NCBI GenBank assembly: GCA_023897205.1
Contig: JAHWDD010000002.1
Span: 2,666,001-2,730,000 of the forward strand
Origin: Exophiala sp. HKRS030
Taxonomy: Eukaryota; Ascomycota; Eurotiomycetes; Chaetothyriales; Herpotrichiellaceae
Reading direction: 5' to 3'
Length of the DNA: 64,000 nt
Shown piece after piece: positions 41,340 to 53,064 of the stretch. A program made the position numbers and the translations under genes. Numbering within the stretch: the first letter of the stretch is position 1; every line of letters starts with the position of its first letter. The notes under the pieces were generated by a model. That model ran no database searches. It saw only the letters and a program-made list of their open reading frames with translations, and was not told the DNA's origin.

Positions 41340-41805
41340 TCGGCGAAACCTCAGCAGACAGATGGTCCCTGCTTGAAAGGCGGGCGGTCAGGAACCCCCA
41401 GCTTCTTTGCCTGTTTGCAGTTTGCGTCTCAATCACTGAAACTGTGTAGATTAAAAAGAGGACCCAGCAAAGCTTTGGACTACTCCAATGCCAAAGCAAC
41501 ACCACGATGAGCCCACCCGCAAGGATGCTCTTGTTGTTCTTATATATGAAGAAAAGACAAAAGCTGTCCAAGTCTGGCAACGCTGTGCTTATGGCAGGTA
41601 AATACATGTCGTACAAAGTCGGCCTCGTCCCTCGAGCCAATGCAGCATGGCGGACTGTTGCAAACTCCTGCAAGCATAGGATGAACTGTGCCTTCGTATC
41701 ATGATCCACAGCTGTGACTCTCCGATATTCTGAGACATGGTGGAGAGAGGCATATGGGAGGATACTTTCGAGATACTTTTGGGATGCAATCGGAAGGACC
41801 TCCCA
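41332..41805 (-). other. Open frame with hydrophobic C-terminus, possible exon
   Basis: A minus-strand frame opens after an AATAG acceptor-like site at 41806. It reads WEVLPIASQKYLESILPYAS, then EYRRVTAVDHDTKAQFILCL, ARGTRPTLYDMYLPAI, and a hydrophobic stretch (ILAGGLIVVLLWHW, LCWVLFLIYTVS). It has no convincing start codon, so it would be an internal or last exon. Its stop overlaps the first codons of the retropepsin ORF in another frame. Whether both belong to one gene cannot be settled here. Confidence 0.3.
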
Positions 41806-42490
41806 CTATTGTGAGTTGGTGTCACTGCAGGACGAAGTATAGTTTATGAAGGTAGGCATGCTTGACTGCAAGGCTGGATTTGAGCATTGCCAATGATAGA
41901 GTCGTATAAACCAATCCAAGCGTGAGAGGAAAGGGAAAACGCAGATAGCTTGCCCGGATAAAATATCAGGATTTTGTGACCGCAATCCGCAACCTATGGT
42001 ATGTCAATGAGTTTGACTGGACAGGAGGCACAACACTCACGCACAGATGAATCCGATTCCTCTGTGTCGATATCAGTCCACGGATGCGCGTAACAATGTT
42101 TGTTGCGGCACCCGACACGTGTATCGGGCGGAGGCACGGTTGATCTTCTCGTCACTACATTAGAAGCTGTGTGGTCGTTGAGAGACTGGCAAGCTGACCA
42201 GGGGAATTGAGCGACGACCCATGGATGGAGCGAGCGGTGATGCACTGTCAATACGGGGCCATGCTAATGGATGCTGCTCCCGTGTTTTCTGCTCGAGGGC
42301 GAGGCCCGCTGGCAGGGTCGGGTATCCTTGCAGCTTATTGTCATCATTGGCTTTCAGAAGTGTTCAAGTAGGACAAGAACACAACGGGCACCACATATAA
42401 GCAGACAGCCGGGTCATTGTGCGCCCGCCTGGATAGAACTCCTTGACTTTGTGAGCCGTGAGAGAGGTTGTTACATGGTCGCCTGCCAAA
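41806..42490. other. Intergenic between the retropepsin locus and the DUF6594-type gene
   Basis: A minus-strand frame at about 42056-42267 reads GCRNKHCYAHPWTDIDTEES and ends at a good GTGAGT donor (42055-42050), so a further exon of the locus is possible. Otherwise it should contain promoter sequence for the plus-strand gene at 42491. Confidence 0.3.
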
Positions 42491-43373
42491 ATGACCGGTT
42501 ACGGGGCCCTAGCATCGATGATGGCAAGCCATCAGAGCGCCGAAGCTTTCAGGAAGTTTTCCAGCATGAACCTGGAAAATATTCTTCACATGCAAGCCGA
42601 GTTACAACACCTGGAGTTGATCATCAATGAGATAAGGAAGATCCCGGAGTTGAACAGTTTTGATCGAACGTGGATCGAATGTCCTGAACACATGTCAGAA
42701 GATGATATACGGAAGATTTTTGAGCGGTCAAGGACCCTGCTTGACGAGTACTGTGAGCCGCAGCCGTCCCGCCATTGACCAGGGAACACACTCTGACGCG
42801 CACAAAGATCGAACACTGCTGCAGACCGCGAAAATAAACGCGATGCACGCGCCCCAAAAGGACAATCTGGACCTACGAAGGCAGTGGTACGATGAAGAAA
42901 GTGGTGGCAACCATTTCCTGTATGGGGTGGAGGCAGCCATTTTTCGTGACGAGAGGATCGAGGCAGACTTCATGACATTGAAAGAGAATCTGGAGAGTCA
43001 AGATGCCTTGGCCAGGTTCCTGGGTCGAAGAATAGTGCCACTATATCATCGCACGGTCGGACACAGGATACACCGTCCCATGGACGAAAAGGCGTTCGAA
43101 AGAACGTGCTATTACACGCCCGAGACCTTGGTGCGGATTGGAAATACAATTTGCATGCTGCTGTCCGCAGTCATACCAGCTCTCTCGATCCTGGTCTTGT
43201 TCAGTGTACAAAGCATTGGAGGACGATTGATAGCCATCAGCATGATGAGCTTAATATTTTCCTTGGTGATGAATGTCATTGCTCAGAGACGAGCTGACGT
43301 ATTTATGTCCACTACAGCCTTTGCTGCGGTTCTTGTGGTGTTTGTCGGGAGTGCAAATGTGATGAACGGTTGA
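42491..43373 (+). CDS. DUF6594-type fungal membrane protein
   Basis: Two exons, 42491-42752 and 42808-43373, with a 55-nt intron (GTGAGC, CTGAC branch, AAAG), give 275 residues. The start MTGYGALASMMASHQSAEAF with FRKFSSMNLENILHMQAELQHLE is typical of this family. So are LDEYYRTLLQTAKIN and the middle region to ERTCYYTPETLVRIGN. Three hydrophobic segments close the protein (TICMLLSAVIPALSILVLFS, LIAISMMSLIFSLVMNVIA, TTAFAAVLVVFVGSANVM). Such proteins are abundant in Pezizomycotina and have no known role. Without the splice the frame would end at 42776 and lose the membrane part. Confidence 0.78.
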
Positions 43374-44760
43374 GGACAGTGGTATGGCAGGAATTCCCCG
43401 ACCACCACCATGTTTGGTGACACATTCGGAACGGAGAGTGCATTGTACAGCGGGAGCCTGGAAAGTCAGTGCTACACAACCATTCTGTGCAAGGGTGATA
43501 TCTCTGCGGAGTGATGTTTTTGGCTGCAAGCGTTGAGAAGAGCGACAGTGGGTTGCTAACAGACCGACTTTGAGGTGATCTAGCTGGATTTTAATTCGAT
43601 CACAACGCATGAATAGAGAAAAGGTGAACCTGTTGTCTGATGAAGGTAATCCGCCTGTGCAGACAAGGCAGAATGAGATTGATTCGAGTCAACTTTCAAA
43701 TAGGTGTAGAGGCCTGCCAGCCAGGATACTGAGTATGGCTTCAGTCTAGGGAGTACGGATAGGGGTCCTGGTATTGCGAAATTGGTGATGAATGAGCGAG
43801 AGCCGAAGAGATGAGCCACCAAAGATGGGTGTCCGAGGTCAAACTACGAGGATCCGAGGTGCGATGATCCGTGTCAGCATTTCTGATCACGTGAACGCAG
43901 CCGGAGGAGGGTACGAATACGAATGAGGGGGGGCAGCGAGGGGCAGAGCTCAGCACTGCGCTGTGCTGTGGACTACGGGTAATCATAATGTGCAGTAGGA
44001 CGGAGCATTCGCACAACTAAACTCTCTGGGAGCTCCTTCGGCTAAGCTTCGTTCATAATTCAAGCGCTAGAAATATGAATAATGGGAGTGATGCGACAAT
44101 GACGGAACTATTGAGGGCTACGTGTAAAGTGGAAACCGAAGGGGAGAGAAGGGAAGATGGGGAGGGAGGTAGCCGAAGGGGGGAAAAGGGAAGCTCGTCA
44201 GGCCAAAGCTCCGAACTCAGGTCCAACTCTCTCAGCTCCAGCTCCTGCTCCTCCCAACCTCCTCCCATCACCCAAGCCAGACCGAACTCCCATCTCCCAT
44301 CTCCATCTTTCCCTCTCAACCTTCGCCCTCGCCCTCTTCCTCTGTGACGGCCTTTTCCTAACCCAGCCTTTTCTGCTTCCCACTGACGCCAATAGCTTGG
44401 ACATGCTGGCTCCGGACGCAAGCCCGAACCGGCTGCTGCATCATCATGCCTCCTCTACCCTTCCTCCCTCCTCTTACTCGCTCCTCTCGTACTCCTTGCT
44501 CCCTCCTGTGCCTTACTCCTGACTTTTCCACTAGTCTCGTTTGCTTTGGGCCCTGACGTTGACTAGAAGCTCTTCCCAAGAGCCCTGATTCTGTCTCTCA
44601 GCCGTACTGACGTTCTACCTCGACCTATATTTCCTGTCTCTCCCTGATTTCTCCCTTCTCTTCTCTCTCTCTGCCCACTAAACCCTAAAGCGCCCACACT
44701 TGCTCTACTTCTTCCACCTCTTCCCAGAACACCTAGACTCGCTCCATACAAGCCTTCAGA
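43374..44760. other. 1.4-kb intergenic region with a C/T-rich leader
   Basis: From about 44200 to 44760 the plus strand is strongly pyrimidine-rich, as often found before highly expressed fungal genes. Several long frames on both strands in this low-complexity stretch are composition artefacts. No gene is seen. Confidence 0.5.
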
Positions 44761-45523
44761 ATGCCTCGAAGAAGACGCCAGGACTCCGACGAGGAAGAAG
44801 AGGAGGAGGAGCTCCAAGCTCTTCCCAGTGATGAGGAGGAAGAGGAAGAAGAGTAAGATACCTTTGCTTGCTGTTCCCTGTTGATGCGTCTTCGTCGTTT
44901 TAATATTCCATCCATTTGCGCTTGATGCGACTTGTATGCTGTTGTCAACGTTCCTGCGTCAGCCTCGAATGGGCATATGCATTGTTGACCTCACCCATTC
45001 CATGTTGTGATCAAGTATCCTGCGCGATGTTTCTTTATCTCTCGCGATCGCAGTACAGACTAGGACAACCTGTGATTTCATGCTGACGTGACAAATCTGT
45101 ATCAGATATGAAGATTCCGAGCTCGACGACGAGGAAGGAGAAGAAGACGAAGAGGATGCAGAGGATGGAGAGGATGGAGAAGGAGAAGAGGACGAAGAGG
45201 CTGAAGAGCGTAAGTTCTAGGTTTCGTTCTGTGTGAATTTGAACCATGTTCGTCGTGCTGACTGATTTGACCACATAGCAGCACCCGCGAAGAAGCGCAA
45301 GGCTGACACCGACGACGCCGAACCTGCAACTAAGAAGAGCAAGACTGAAGAGAATGGCGCTGATGAAGAGGAAGATGCTGAAAATGATGCTCCAGACGAT
45401 GAGGAAGATGAGCAAGAGCAAGAAGAGGACGAGCCTGCGGTCAAGACAAAGGTTGTCCAGGAATCCGAGGGCAAGGCAACGGCAGCCGAAGCAGAGACAG
45501 AGAAGCTCGACGCTGAAGAATAA
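44761..45523 (+). CDS. Highly acidic nuclear protein, function unknown
   Basis: Three exons, 44761-44852, 45106-45209 and 45279-45523, give 146 residues; the first intron is 253 nt, long for this window. The protein starts MPRRRRQDSDEEEEEEELQA, followed by almost unbroken Asp/Glu tracts. A basic patch PAPAKKRKADTDD looks like a nuclear localisation signal, and KKSKTEEN and a final acidic tail follow. Low complexity prevents family assignment. Acidic proteins of this kind often chaperone histones or ribosomal proteins, which is only a possibility here. The splice phases fit exactly and preserve acidic composition on both sides of each intron, which supports the model. Confidence 0.72.
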
Positions 45524-46557
45524 TTGTCTTCCAGCATGTGCGGTTCATCTTGGGCTTCGAAGGTCTTTGGGAAAACTCTTCCAGATAGAGAAAACGCGTA
45601 CAAGTCGGTTACAGCTCGGTATCCAAGAGTCCTTTCACTTGCCTGTAGTCAACAACCATTCTTCTTGTTTAAACCCATTCCATGTCTTCTTGTTTGTCAT
45701 TCACGAATAGGTACATCAGTATAGTATGGACCTCTGCGAGTGACAATCTACTCTAGGTTCCGAACATTGTCAGCCTGGCATGAATTCGAGTCTATATAGA
45801 CCGAGTAAAACGACCTGGCTGGTACGCTTGCACCCTGAATGATAACCTCTCCATGAGGGAAATGTGAGTCGTCTGTGAGAGGGATATAAAGCAGCTGTGA
45901 CGAACACGTAACCTGTCTCCATGAGCAAGTACAGAGCGTGAACGATCTACCTCAAGGTAAACGAGCATACTTGTAGTTTGCCGAAGGCGGCCAAAACAGG
46001 CAGAAGCTCAACAAGTATCTTGGCCTTTATAGTCCGGGTTAATCTTGCATTCTTTTTGGGCCTTCTTCTTCATCATCTCTCCCAACGTCCGCTTCAAGTC
46101 CCATATTGGTCGGGTAATTATAATAGCATCAAAGTAATATTCGCACAGGGCAATCTTGCGGATCATCCGTCCTATGGATCTCTGTCAATATCGGAGCTCA
46201 TGCCCAAAAGTCGATCGAGCGACGAACGCCTTTTGAAAGTGCAATTTGAATCTCCCTGTCAGATCAGCTTATCAACTCACGTCAATGCTAACAATCTTCC
46301 CTCGAGAAACCTTATAAACCTCGTGAATCTCATTCCACGCAGGAGTCTTTATCCAGAATGATATTCATGATGGCTGCTGCCCCTTTCAAACTATTCCAAG
46401 GTAGGTTCGCTACTTGCCGTCAATTCCACGACCCAAGAGACCTTTTGGAATATTGCGGCAGGAGACTCTCTCCTATAGCATTTAAGGCACACTACCCAGA
46501 CCGTCCTGTGTCGTACAGGCGTTGGCCTCACATCCCGCGCAAGGCGTCGGTTACGAT
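45524..46557. promoter_or_regulatory. Upstream region of the large surface protein
   Basis: 1.0 kb including a GATATAAAG TATA-like site near 45884. A 127-residue plus frame (45978-46361) has no features. An upstream non-coding exon is possible. Confidence 0.4.
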
Positions 46558-49500
46558 ATGGTCATCAATCCTCTCTTGATCGCCTGCCTCCTCGTGGCAG
46601 GCCTGGGATTAGAACTCACCTATGCCCAACCAACAGAGACCGTTCTCGCCACTATCACACCATGCCTACACGCTGTCGAAGGATCTTCGCCTAGGCCTAT
46701 CATCGTGACTGAACAGTATCAGCCTGTGTCCACATGCGTACCTTTATCCGAGATGTGCATACGAAATAAATGCTGGACGCACTACACCTATTCCACCTAC
46801 GATTTTGTGTTAACGGTCATTCCCTGTCCTTCGGGTTCACCATCGACAGTTTCCACAATTACTGAAACTGAACAATCTGTCCGGGTCTCTCGATTGTTGA
46901 CCACCATCGCAAATCCTGTGGTTACTTCTTTCATTACTGAATCGGCCAAACGGCATATTACAATTGTCACAACTAGCATCATCCATACAACCGTCGTCAA
47001 AGAGTGGAGCGCACCGTACAAGAACCTGGGTCCTTTCGCCATAGCAGGGTATATGGGTAGTGGCATCTGTACTAATTGTTTAGGGCCTGGAGGACAGAAC
47101 GTACAATCACTGGATGTTCTTGAATGTCTCGAAATATCGACGGAAAGAAATGCGATATGCCGCCAATATCCTGAAGTCTGGATGTATATCACACGGCCTC
47201 CTATCTCCCGAACTATATCGACCGTATGCTCGACGCAAACATCACTATCCTCCGCCGGTGTCTACACTTTCCGATTTCCCTATAGAATACCATCTTCTAC
47301 AATTTCGATTCCGACTCAAGTCGTCAGCTATTTCATAAATAGTAAACTCATGACAAGTGTTAAAGCTCCTATTACGTCCATTCTCTCGGAGACTGAATGG
47401 ATTTTCACTATCACTCGAACCTATACCGAACCCACGTTGATTACTATTCAGACTGCCATGACCAAGACCTTAGCATATGCTGCTTCGCCTTTGACTTTCC
47501 CGAGTGAACTGTAAGCTATATTCTCGCTTGTCTTTCTTTTTTTTATTCGCCTGCTTTCTTTTTGCGAAGTCTTACTAACGCAGGATAGCACTACGACAAC
47601 AATTCCAGAGGTGCCTTGGGTGGACTGGAAACACCCAACGACCACAACCTCATCGTCTGTTAGACCTCCCACTTCCATACAGTCCAATGAGTTTACCTCG
47701 ACATCTTCGGGTCAGTCATCTACATGATAGTGAGGAGTCCAACTTCGGAAGTCAACTAACTGGGTCAAGGTACTTTATTTACGACTTCGAGTAGTGGCTA
47801 CGGATCTATCAGTACTCAAAGCTCCCTCGTGACCATGAGCACCAGTATCTCACTGACCACCTCGAGCTCTCAATCAACTAGCTCCAGCCACGTTGTCAGC
47901 AGTACAGCCCAGCCCACAACTACTCTAAACACTTCCAGCACTCTTGTTACAAGCAGTGAGTTCACTACGACCAGCGCTTTTAGCAGCCGATCCACGATCA
48001 CACAATCTACTACAAACGTGCCTATCACTACAACTGGGGCTGGATTCAAGATCCAAGTCCAAGAAACGCCTTCCGGGATAGGTCGGCGGCAGGACCCAAT
48101 CACAAAATACATCTCATTTGATGACAATAACATTGCTGTCGAAGTACCAGATTCAGCTTTGGCAGCGACTATTTTCATGGCTAACAACAATTCTCTGGTA
48201 TCGAGAAACATGTTCCTTGGCATTCCTGGGCTTGTGGGAGAGGTTCCGCTCCGACTCACCGCCGGTGCCCCCCTCGGGCTTTATACCTGGTTGATCACCG
48301 CGAGGTTGATCGAACTACAAGGTGTTACGGGATTCTGTAGGAGTCCTTCAGGCTCTATCACAGCTTACGATGAGCCTAGAACTTGCCCTCGTCCGATTTT
48401 CCTCATCCAGAATGTGCCTACAAGTTCGACGACCGTATTGCCAAGCACAACCAACAGCGGAACCTCTGACAGTACAACTATGCAGTCCCCCACTTCGCAA
48501 TCCACCCTCAGCAGCAGTTCTCTGGCCTCCTCTACAAACTCAGCCCAATCTTCGACTCTGCAATCATCTATCTCCTCACCCACGAGCTTCGAGCAGAGCA
48601 AGACGTCCACGGCATCTCCGACAAGTACCTCAGTTTCGACTAGCGTCACAGTCACAATGTCCAGTCAAACGGAAAGTTCTTCCTCACAATTATCTGGAAG
48701 CACTTCCTCGGTCTCATTTTCTTCTTCAACGAGTCCATTGATCAGCTCAACTGTATCGCCGTCTTCAAGATTAGAAACAACCTCCTCCACCTCAGCCTCG
48801 TCACAAAGCTCCAGTTCATCATCAACCTTTTCAGGATCTCAAAGTACGAGGTCGACCTCCTCTAGTTTCGCACCGACTAGTCCGAGCTCGCAAACTCCTT
48901 TTACGACCTCCTCAACGGTCTTGAAAACTTCATCATCGTCCATTAGTACCACGCCTCTTATTTCTCTCTCCTCCAGCTCGCCTTCGACACTCTTGCCAAC
49001 TACCAGTACTGTGTCTCCAACTCCATCTTCAAGTTTGACCACGGTATCGACATCGCCATCCTCAAGCTCAGTGACACACACCACAATACCCGACAGCACG
49101 TCTTCGTTCACACTATCTACCTTGACGACTGAATCTTCGACCACAACAAGCCAATCTCCAATAACGTCGCCTCTGGGGACAACGACGACGCTTGGCAGCG
49201 CTACTACCTCTTCTATATCGACCACCACCAGTGCTTCTTCCGATCCCAGTAGTTGTGCTGCCCAAGCAAATCCATTCTTCAGCAATGGGGTCTCTATCAT
49301 CCCATACTGTGGCACCGCAGTCTATGGAACGAACTTCATCTCCTATAAAATTGTGGACGAGTATCTGGAGTGTGCCACCTATTGTGTCAACGTGAAAGCT
49401 TGTTCGACGTTCGTGTTTGACCGGGGTGGTGCTTGTTTTGCCTATACGGGCAAGTCAACTGTTCACGGTCCAAGTGATGATTCGGACTGCGGAATAATTG

Positions 49501-51065
49501 AGACGACATCAACTACCAGCACTTCTATGTCGATTACCATTAGCACTTCTGTGTCCATTTCCACCAGCACCGCTGTGTCAACTACCTCTAGCTCACTGCC
49601 TCTTCCTAGCGATTGCACGGATGAGACAAGCCCTTTTCTCTATCAAGGCGTCTCCATCACTCCATACTGTGAGACAAAAATTATTGGAGTCAATGGCATC
49701 ACCTACAAAGCAATAGACAGCTACTTGGACTGCGCTGCTTTTTGTCTCAACACCCAATCTTGTTCGGCCTTCATGTTCCAACGTGGGGTTAATGGCTTCT
49801 CTGGGAATACTTGTTATCTTTACAAAGGACGGCAAACTGTGGCAGGTCCAGACAACAGTTTCGACACTGGGATTATCGATGCTGTGACGACGACAACCAC
49901 GACGATAAGCACCATTTCTCGCACCAAATCTCAATCAGTACCTGTAACAACGACTCCAGTGATCACCACAACGACTACAACTCCATTGACAACCACTACT
50001 GCAACACCTGATCCCAGTAGTTGCGCCGCGCAGGACAGCCCGTTCGCTGTCGATGGCGTCTCGTTTGCATCATATTGTGGTACGAATGTCTATGGACGTA
50101 ACATCATTGGCACTACCAGACTGAATGACTACTTGTCTTGTGCCGCATATTGTGCGTCTCTTGAGCTCTGTACAACATTTATCTCGATACCAAGTCAAAG
50201 GTACTGTTATGCTTATGCAGGCCCGACGGTAATTGGCGAACCTTACAGCCAATACGACTCAGGCGCTGTTGTTGCCCGCGCATCAGCGACTAGTTCAATT
50301 CTAAGTACAAGCTCCCAGACATCGTCTAGGACCATTTTTACGACTACTCGCTCTATGACGATAACGGGGTCCCATTCAGGAAGCACGTTTTCGACTGGAT
50401 CCCGGACTATAGTAAGCTCTTCCTCTTCTACTTCCACCACAAGTCCTACACCTGATCCAAGCAGTTGTGCTGTACAACCCCATCTATTTATCATCGATGA
50501 TGTCTCCTTCATCACATCATGCGGTGTAACAGTGGTTGGCACGTATTTCATCAGCGAAGCCCACGGCATCGCCAATTATCTATCTTGCGCCGCGTATTGT
50601 GCAAGTATCGACAACTGCTCAAACTTCGCGTTCATCCAAGATGACTACCGGTGTTGGGCATACTCAGGCCCTTCATTTAGACCTGACCCCAATACCACGG
50701 CCTATCAGGGATTCGACTCCGGTACGAGAACTACAGTCACCAGCAGCAGCGCCACGACCACTACAACGCCCACCCCGCTTCCAACGGACGGATGCAGCAC
50801 GCTTCAGAATCCTTACAGGACGCCTAACTATCACTACTACGACCTGAATTGCAACAAATTAATCAGTGGAGGAGGCACGGTGCTGGACGGGGGTTCTTTC
50901 AGCTCTGAGACCTTCCAGGCTTGCATCGTCCGTTGTTCCGAGGTGGCTGGTTGTCGTTTTGCGCAATTTCAACTTCAAGGCACGACATGTACTTTGTACT
51001 CGGATTCACTGGGACCAGTCGTGGATTCTACCGCAGCGTCCTATGCCAATCTCGAGGAAGAATGA
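46558..51065 (+). CDS. Large Ser/Thr-rich secreted protein with five Cys-rich repeats (adhesin-like)
   Basis: Three exons, 46558-47510, 47589-47710 and 47770-51065, give 1,456 residues; both introns are GT-AG with ACTAAC branches and phase-consistent. The ATG at 46558 gives a signal peptide (MVINPLLIACLLVAGLGLEL, cut near TYAQ). An N-terminal Cys-containing domain (CVPLSEMCIRNKCW, ICTNCLGPGG) leads to a Ser/Thr stalk. A compact domain follows (FKIQVQETPSGIGRRQD, VEVPDSALAATIFMANNNS). A second stalk of about 270 residues, likely O-mannosylated, precedes five related Cys-rich units. No membrane helix or GPI signal ends the protein. It is probably cell-wall or extracellular, in adhesion or ligand binding by inference. 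Confidence 0.82.
49238..51062 (+). repeat. Five related Cys-rich (PAN/apple-like) repeats in the surface protein
   Basis: Units begin near 49238, 49602, 50010, 50454 and 50790. Units 1-4 share the pattern (D)PSSCAAQ..PF...GVS...YCGT.V.G..FI, DYLSCAAYC, C..F....CYAY.G and a final D.G. Unit 5 is more divergent. Thr/Ser linkers (TTTTT-rich) separate them. The Cys spacing and about 85-residue size recall PAN/apple modules, which bind proteins or sugars. Units 3 and 4 look closest to each other. This is an amino-acid-level reading, not an alignment score. Confidence 0.75.
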
Positions 51066-52118
51066 CGGCTTTTTGGTATCCTATTCTATGATAGGAGACC
51101 GAGAAGGAGTTTCATTCTAAGCGGAATGTTGGATTCGGAATAAACGCAAGAGTGAAGTTTCAGAGAAGTCGGAAGGAGTATAGAAGAAATACTTGTCGAG
51201 CTGGGTATATAGGTGAGCCAGTCTTCAAGAGCAAATTTATAACCAAACTCTGGAGGCAGAAATAGGTCGGAGATGATGCATTCAGTGTACGGACGAAATC
51301 AAAGGGGTCCCTAACGCAGGAAGCCAAAAGGGGCCACTAGCGGTAATTTACCATACCTACCAGACTGCCCATCAGGTGGCTGGCTGAGCTTTGGCCCATA
51401 GCAGAGCGAGATTGTGATCAAGGACGAGGATGATGAGATGGAATGAACAGAGGGATGGGAGTTTCATCAGGTACGAACCAAGACCTCTATTGTCTATTTA
51501 GGCGTTTGGCATTTTACCGTTTGCCGTGAGCGTTTTTCAGTTACTCTTCATTCGTCCACTCATTGCTCAAGTCGCGTGTATTGGCTTGCCGTCGGCAATG
51601 AGAAATCCGAGCAGTGCTGTGTTATTGCAGAAGTATTGTTTCTGCGTCACCATTTCTGAGCTATCCTTACTTTGGGTCAATGGACCGCCGTGCTCTCCTT
51701 CGGACTTTGCCCGTCCCCTCTGCAACGTATACTTACGAGCCATAATATTCAAGGATCTTACATCCGATAACAGACGTGCGGCGAATGCGGCCGCACAATC
51801 CTGAGGAGGTCCAACGGGTACCTCGAAGCAGAACGATTACACATGCTACTGTGGGCTCTTTGTCTCTGCGGTGCCTGACATGATCATTTGAGTATCCAAT
51901 GAGTCCCTCCAGCCGTCAGACGACACATCAACCAGGTGGATTTGAATCCAGTTGCTGTAAAAGCACCACGATGCGGCACCACTGTGGCTATATAGCCTGT
52001 TCCCCCGAGGTTGATGCAAGGAAGAGGATGTAGTTTAAGGTCTTACTGTGAACGCACGGCCTGGTATTGAGAAACTTGGCTGAAAACTACCAGGCAATAC
52101 TCGACCGAAAAACACATC
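51066..52118. other. Intergenic upstream of SDR
   Basis: 1.05 kb. It holds a palindromic TATA element at 51986-51997. Short frames near 51526-51804 on both strands are not supported. Confidence 0.45.
51986..51997 (+). promoter_or_regulatory. Palindromic TATA element GGCTATATAGCC
   Basis: A perfect 12-bp palindrome containing TATATA, 122-133 nt upstream of the ATG at 52119, well placed for a core promoter. Confidence 0.45.
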
Positions 52119-53064
52119 ATGGCTTCTCCTTCCAAGGTCTGGTTCATCACCGGATGTTCTTCTGGCTTCGGCAAGGCACTTGCCCTTGAGGTCCTCGGAC
52201 GTGGTGACAAAGTGCTCGCCTCGGCGCGCAGTGCCACGAAGCTCGAAGCTCTCAAAGGTGCCGGTGCCACAGTTTTCCGCTTGGACGTCACCTCTCCTCT
52301 CGATGATTTGAAGAAGATGGCTGAATGGGCCAACAATCAGTACGGTAGAATCGACTACCTCATCAACAACGCCGGATACTGTCAGGTTGGAGGTTTGGAA
52401 GAACTCACGTGAGTGGCGAACCTGACAAGCATAGCTGACTCTCTGAGCTCATCACAAAGATAGTCCAGAAGAGACCCAGGCTCAGTTTGCAACCAACGTC
52501 TTTGGCCTCCTCAACGTCACTCGGGCCATCCTACCATATATGCGAGCCCGACGGTCTGGAGTCATTGCCAACTTCTCCAGCATCGGCGCATGGAGAGGGA
52601 CCCCGGCCGTCGGGATCTACGAAGCGTCCAAGTGGGCCGTCAGTGGTATCACAGAGACACTCCGCCTCGAGCTCGCCGAGTTCAACATCAAGGTCTGTAG
52701 CATCGAGCCGGGGTACTTTCGCTCCGACTTCTTGGCCAGCGGCCACAAGAACTTGCACGAGCACGTGATTGCCGACTATGATGGGACGGCTGTTCGAAAG
52801 ACTGAAGAGAGGGTGGAAAGGACAAACCAGAACCAACCCGGGGACCCGGCAAAGGGGGCCAAGGTCATCGTCGATGTCCTCACCGGTGTGACCGGTAAAG
52901 GTCGAAAAGATATTCCCGTCCGCATCGCTCTCGGGGCAGATGCAAACAGGATCATCAAGGGGAAGTGCGAAGAGACCATCGCACTCTTGGATGGATGGAA
53001 GGAAATCACATCTTCGACCGACTTTGAAGCACCGGGTGAAGTATCGACCGTCGTCCCTCCCTGA
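52119..53064 (+). CDS. Short-chain dehydrogenase/reductase (retinol-dehydrogenase / YbbO-like)
   Basis: Two exons, 52119-52408 and 52464-53064, with a 55-nt intron (GTGAGT...ATAG), give 296 residues. KVWFITGCSSGFGKALA is the cofactor motif; FRLDVTS, YLINNAGY, NFSSIGAWRG and YEASKWAVSG (catalytic Tyr/Lys) follow, then SIEPGYFRSDF. This TGCSSGFG-type SDR group is frequent in fungi, with members acting on ketones and aldehydes of unknown identity. It is separated from the other three SDRs by 13 kb, so joint function is not implied. Confidence 0.9.

Noticed and set aside
42056..42267. Cys/His-containing frame ending at a GTGAGT donor
   Set aside because: Without a start codon or a joinable partner exon it cannot be called a gene; noted under the intergenic entry.
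44150..44760. Overlapping frames on both strands in the C/T-rich region
   Set aside because: Low-complexity pyrimidine tract that leaves several frames open by composition.
48365..49315. Minus-strand Val/Glu-rich frames within the surface protein gene
   Set aside because: Mirror images of Ser/Thr codon runs, not independent genes.
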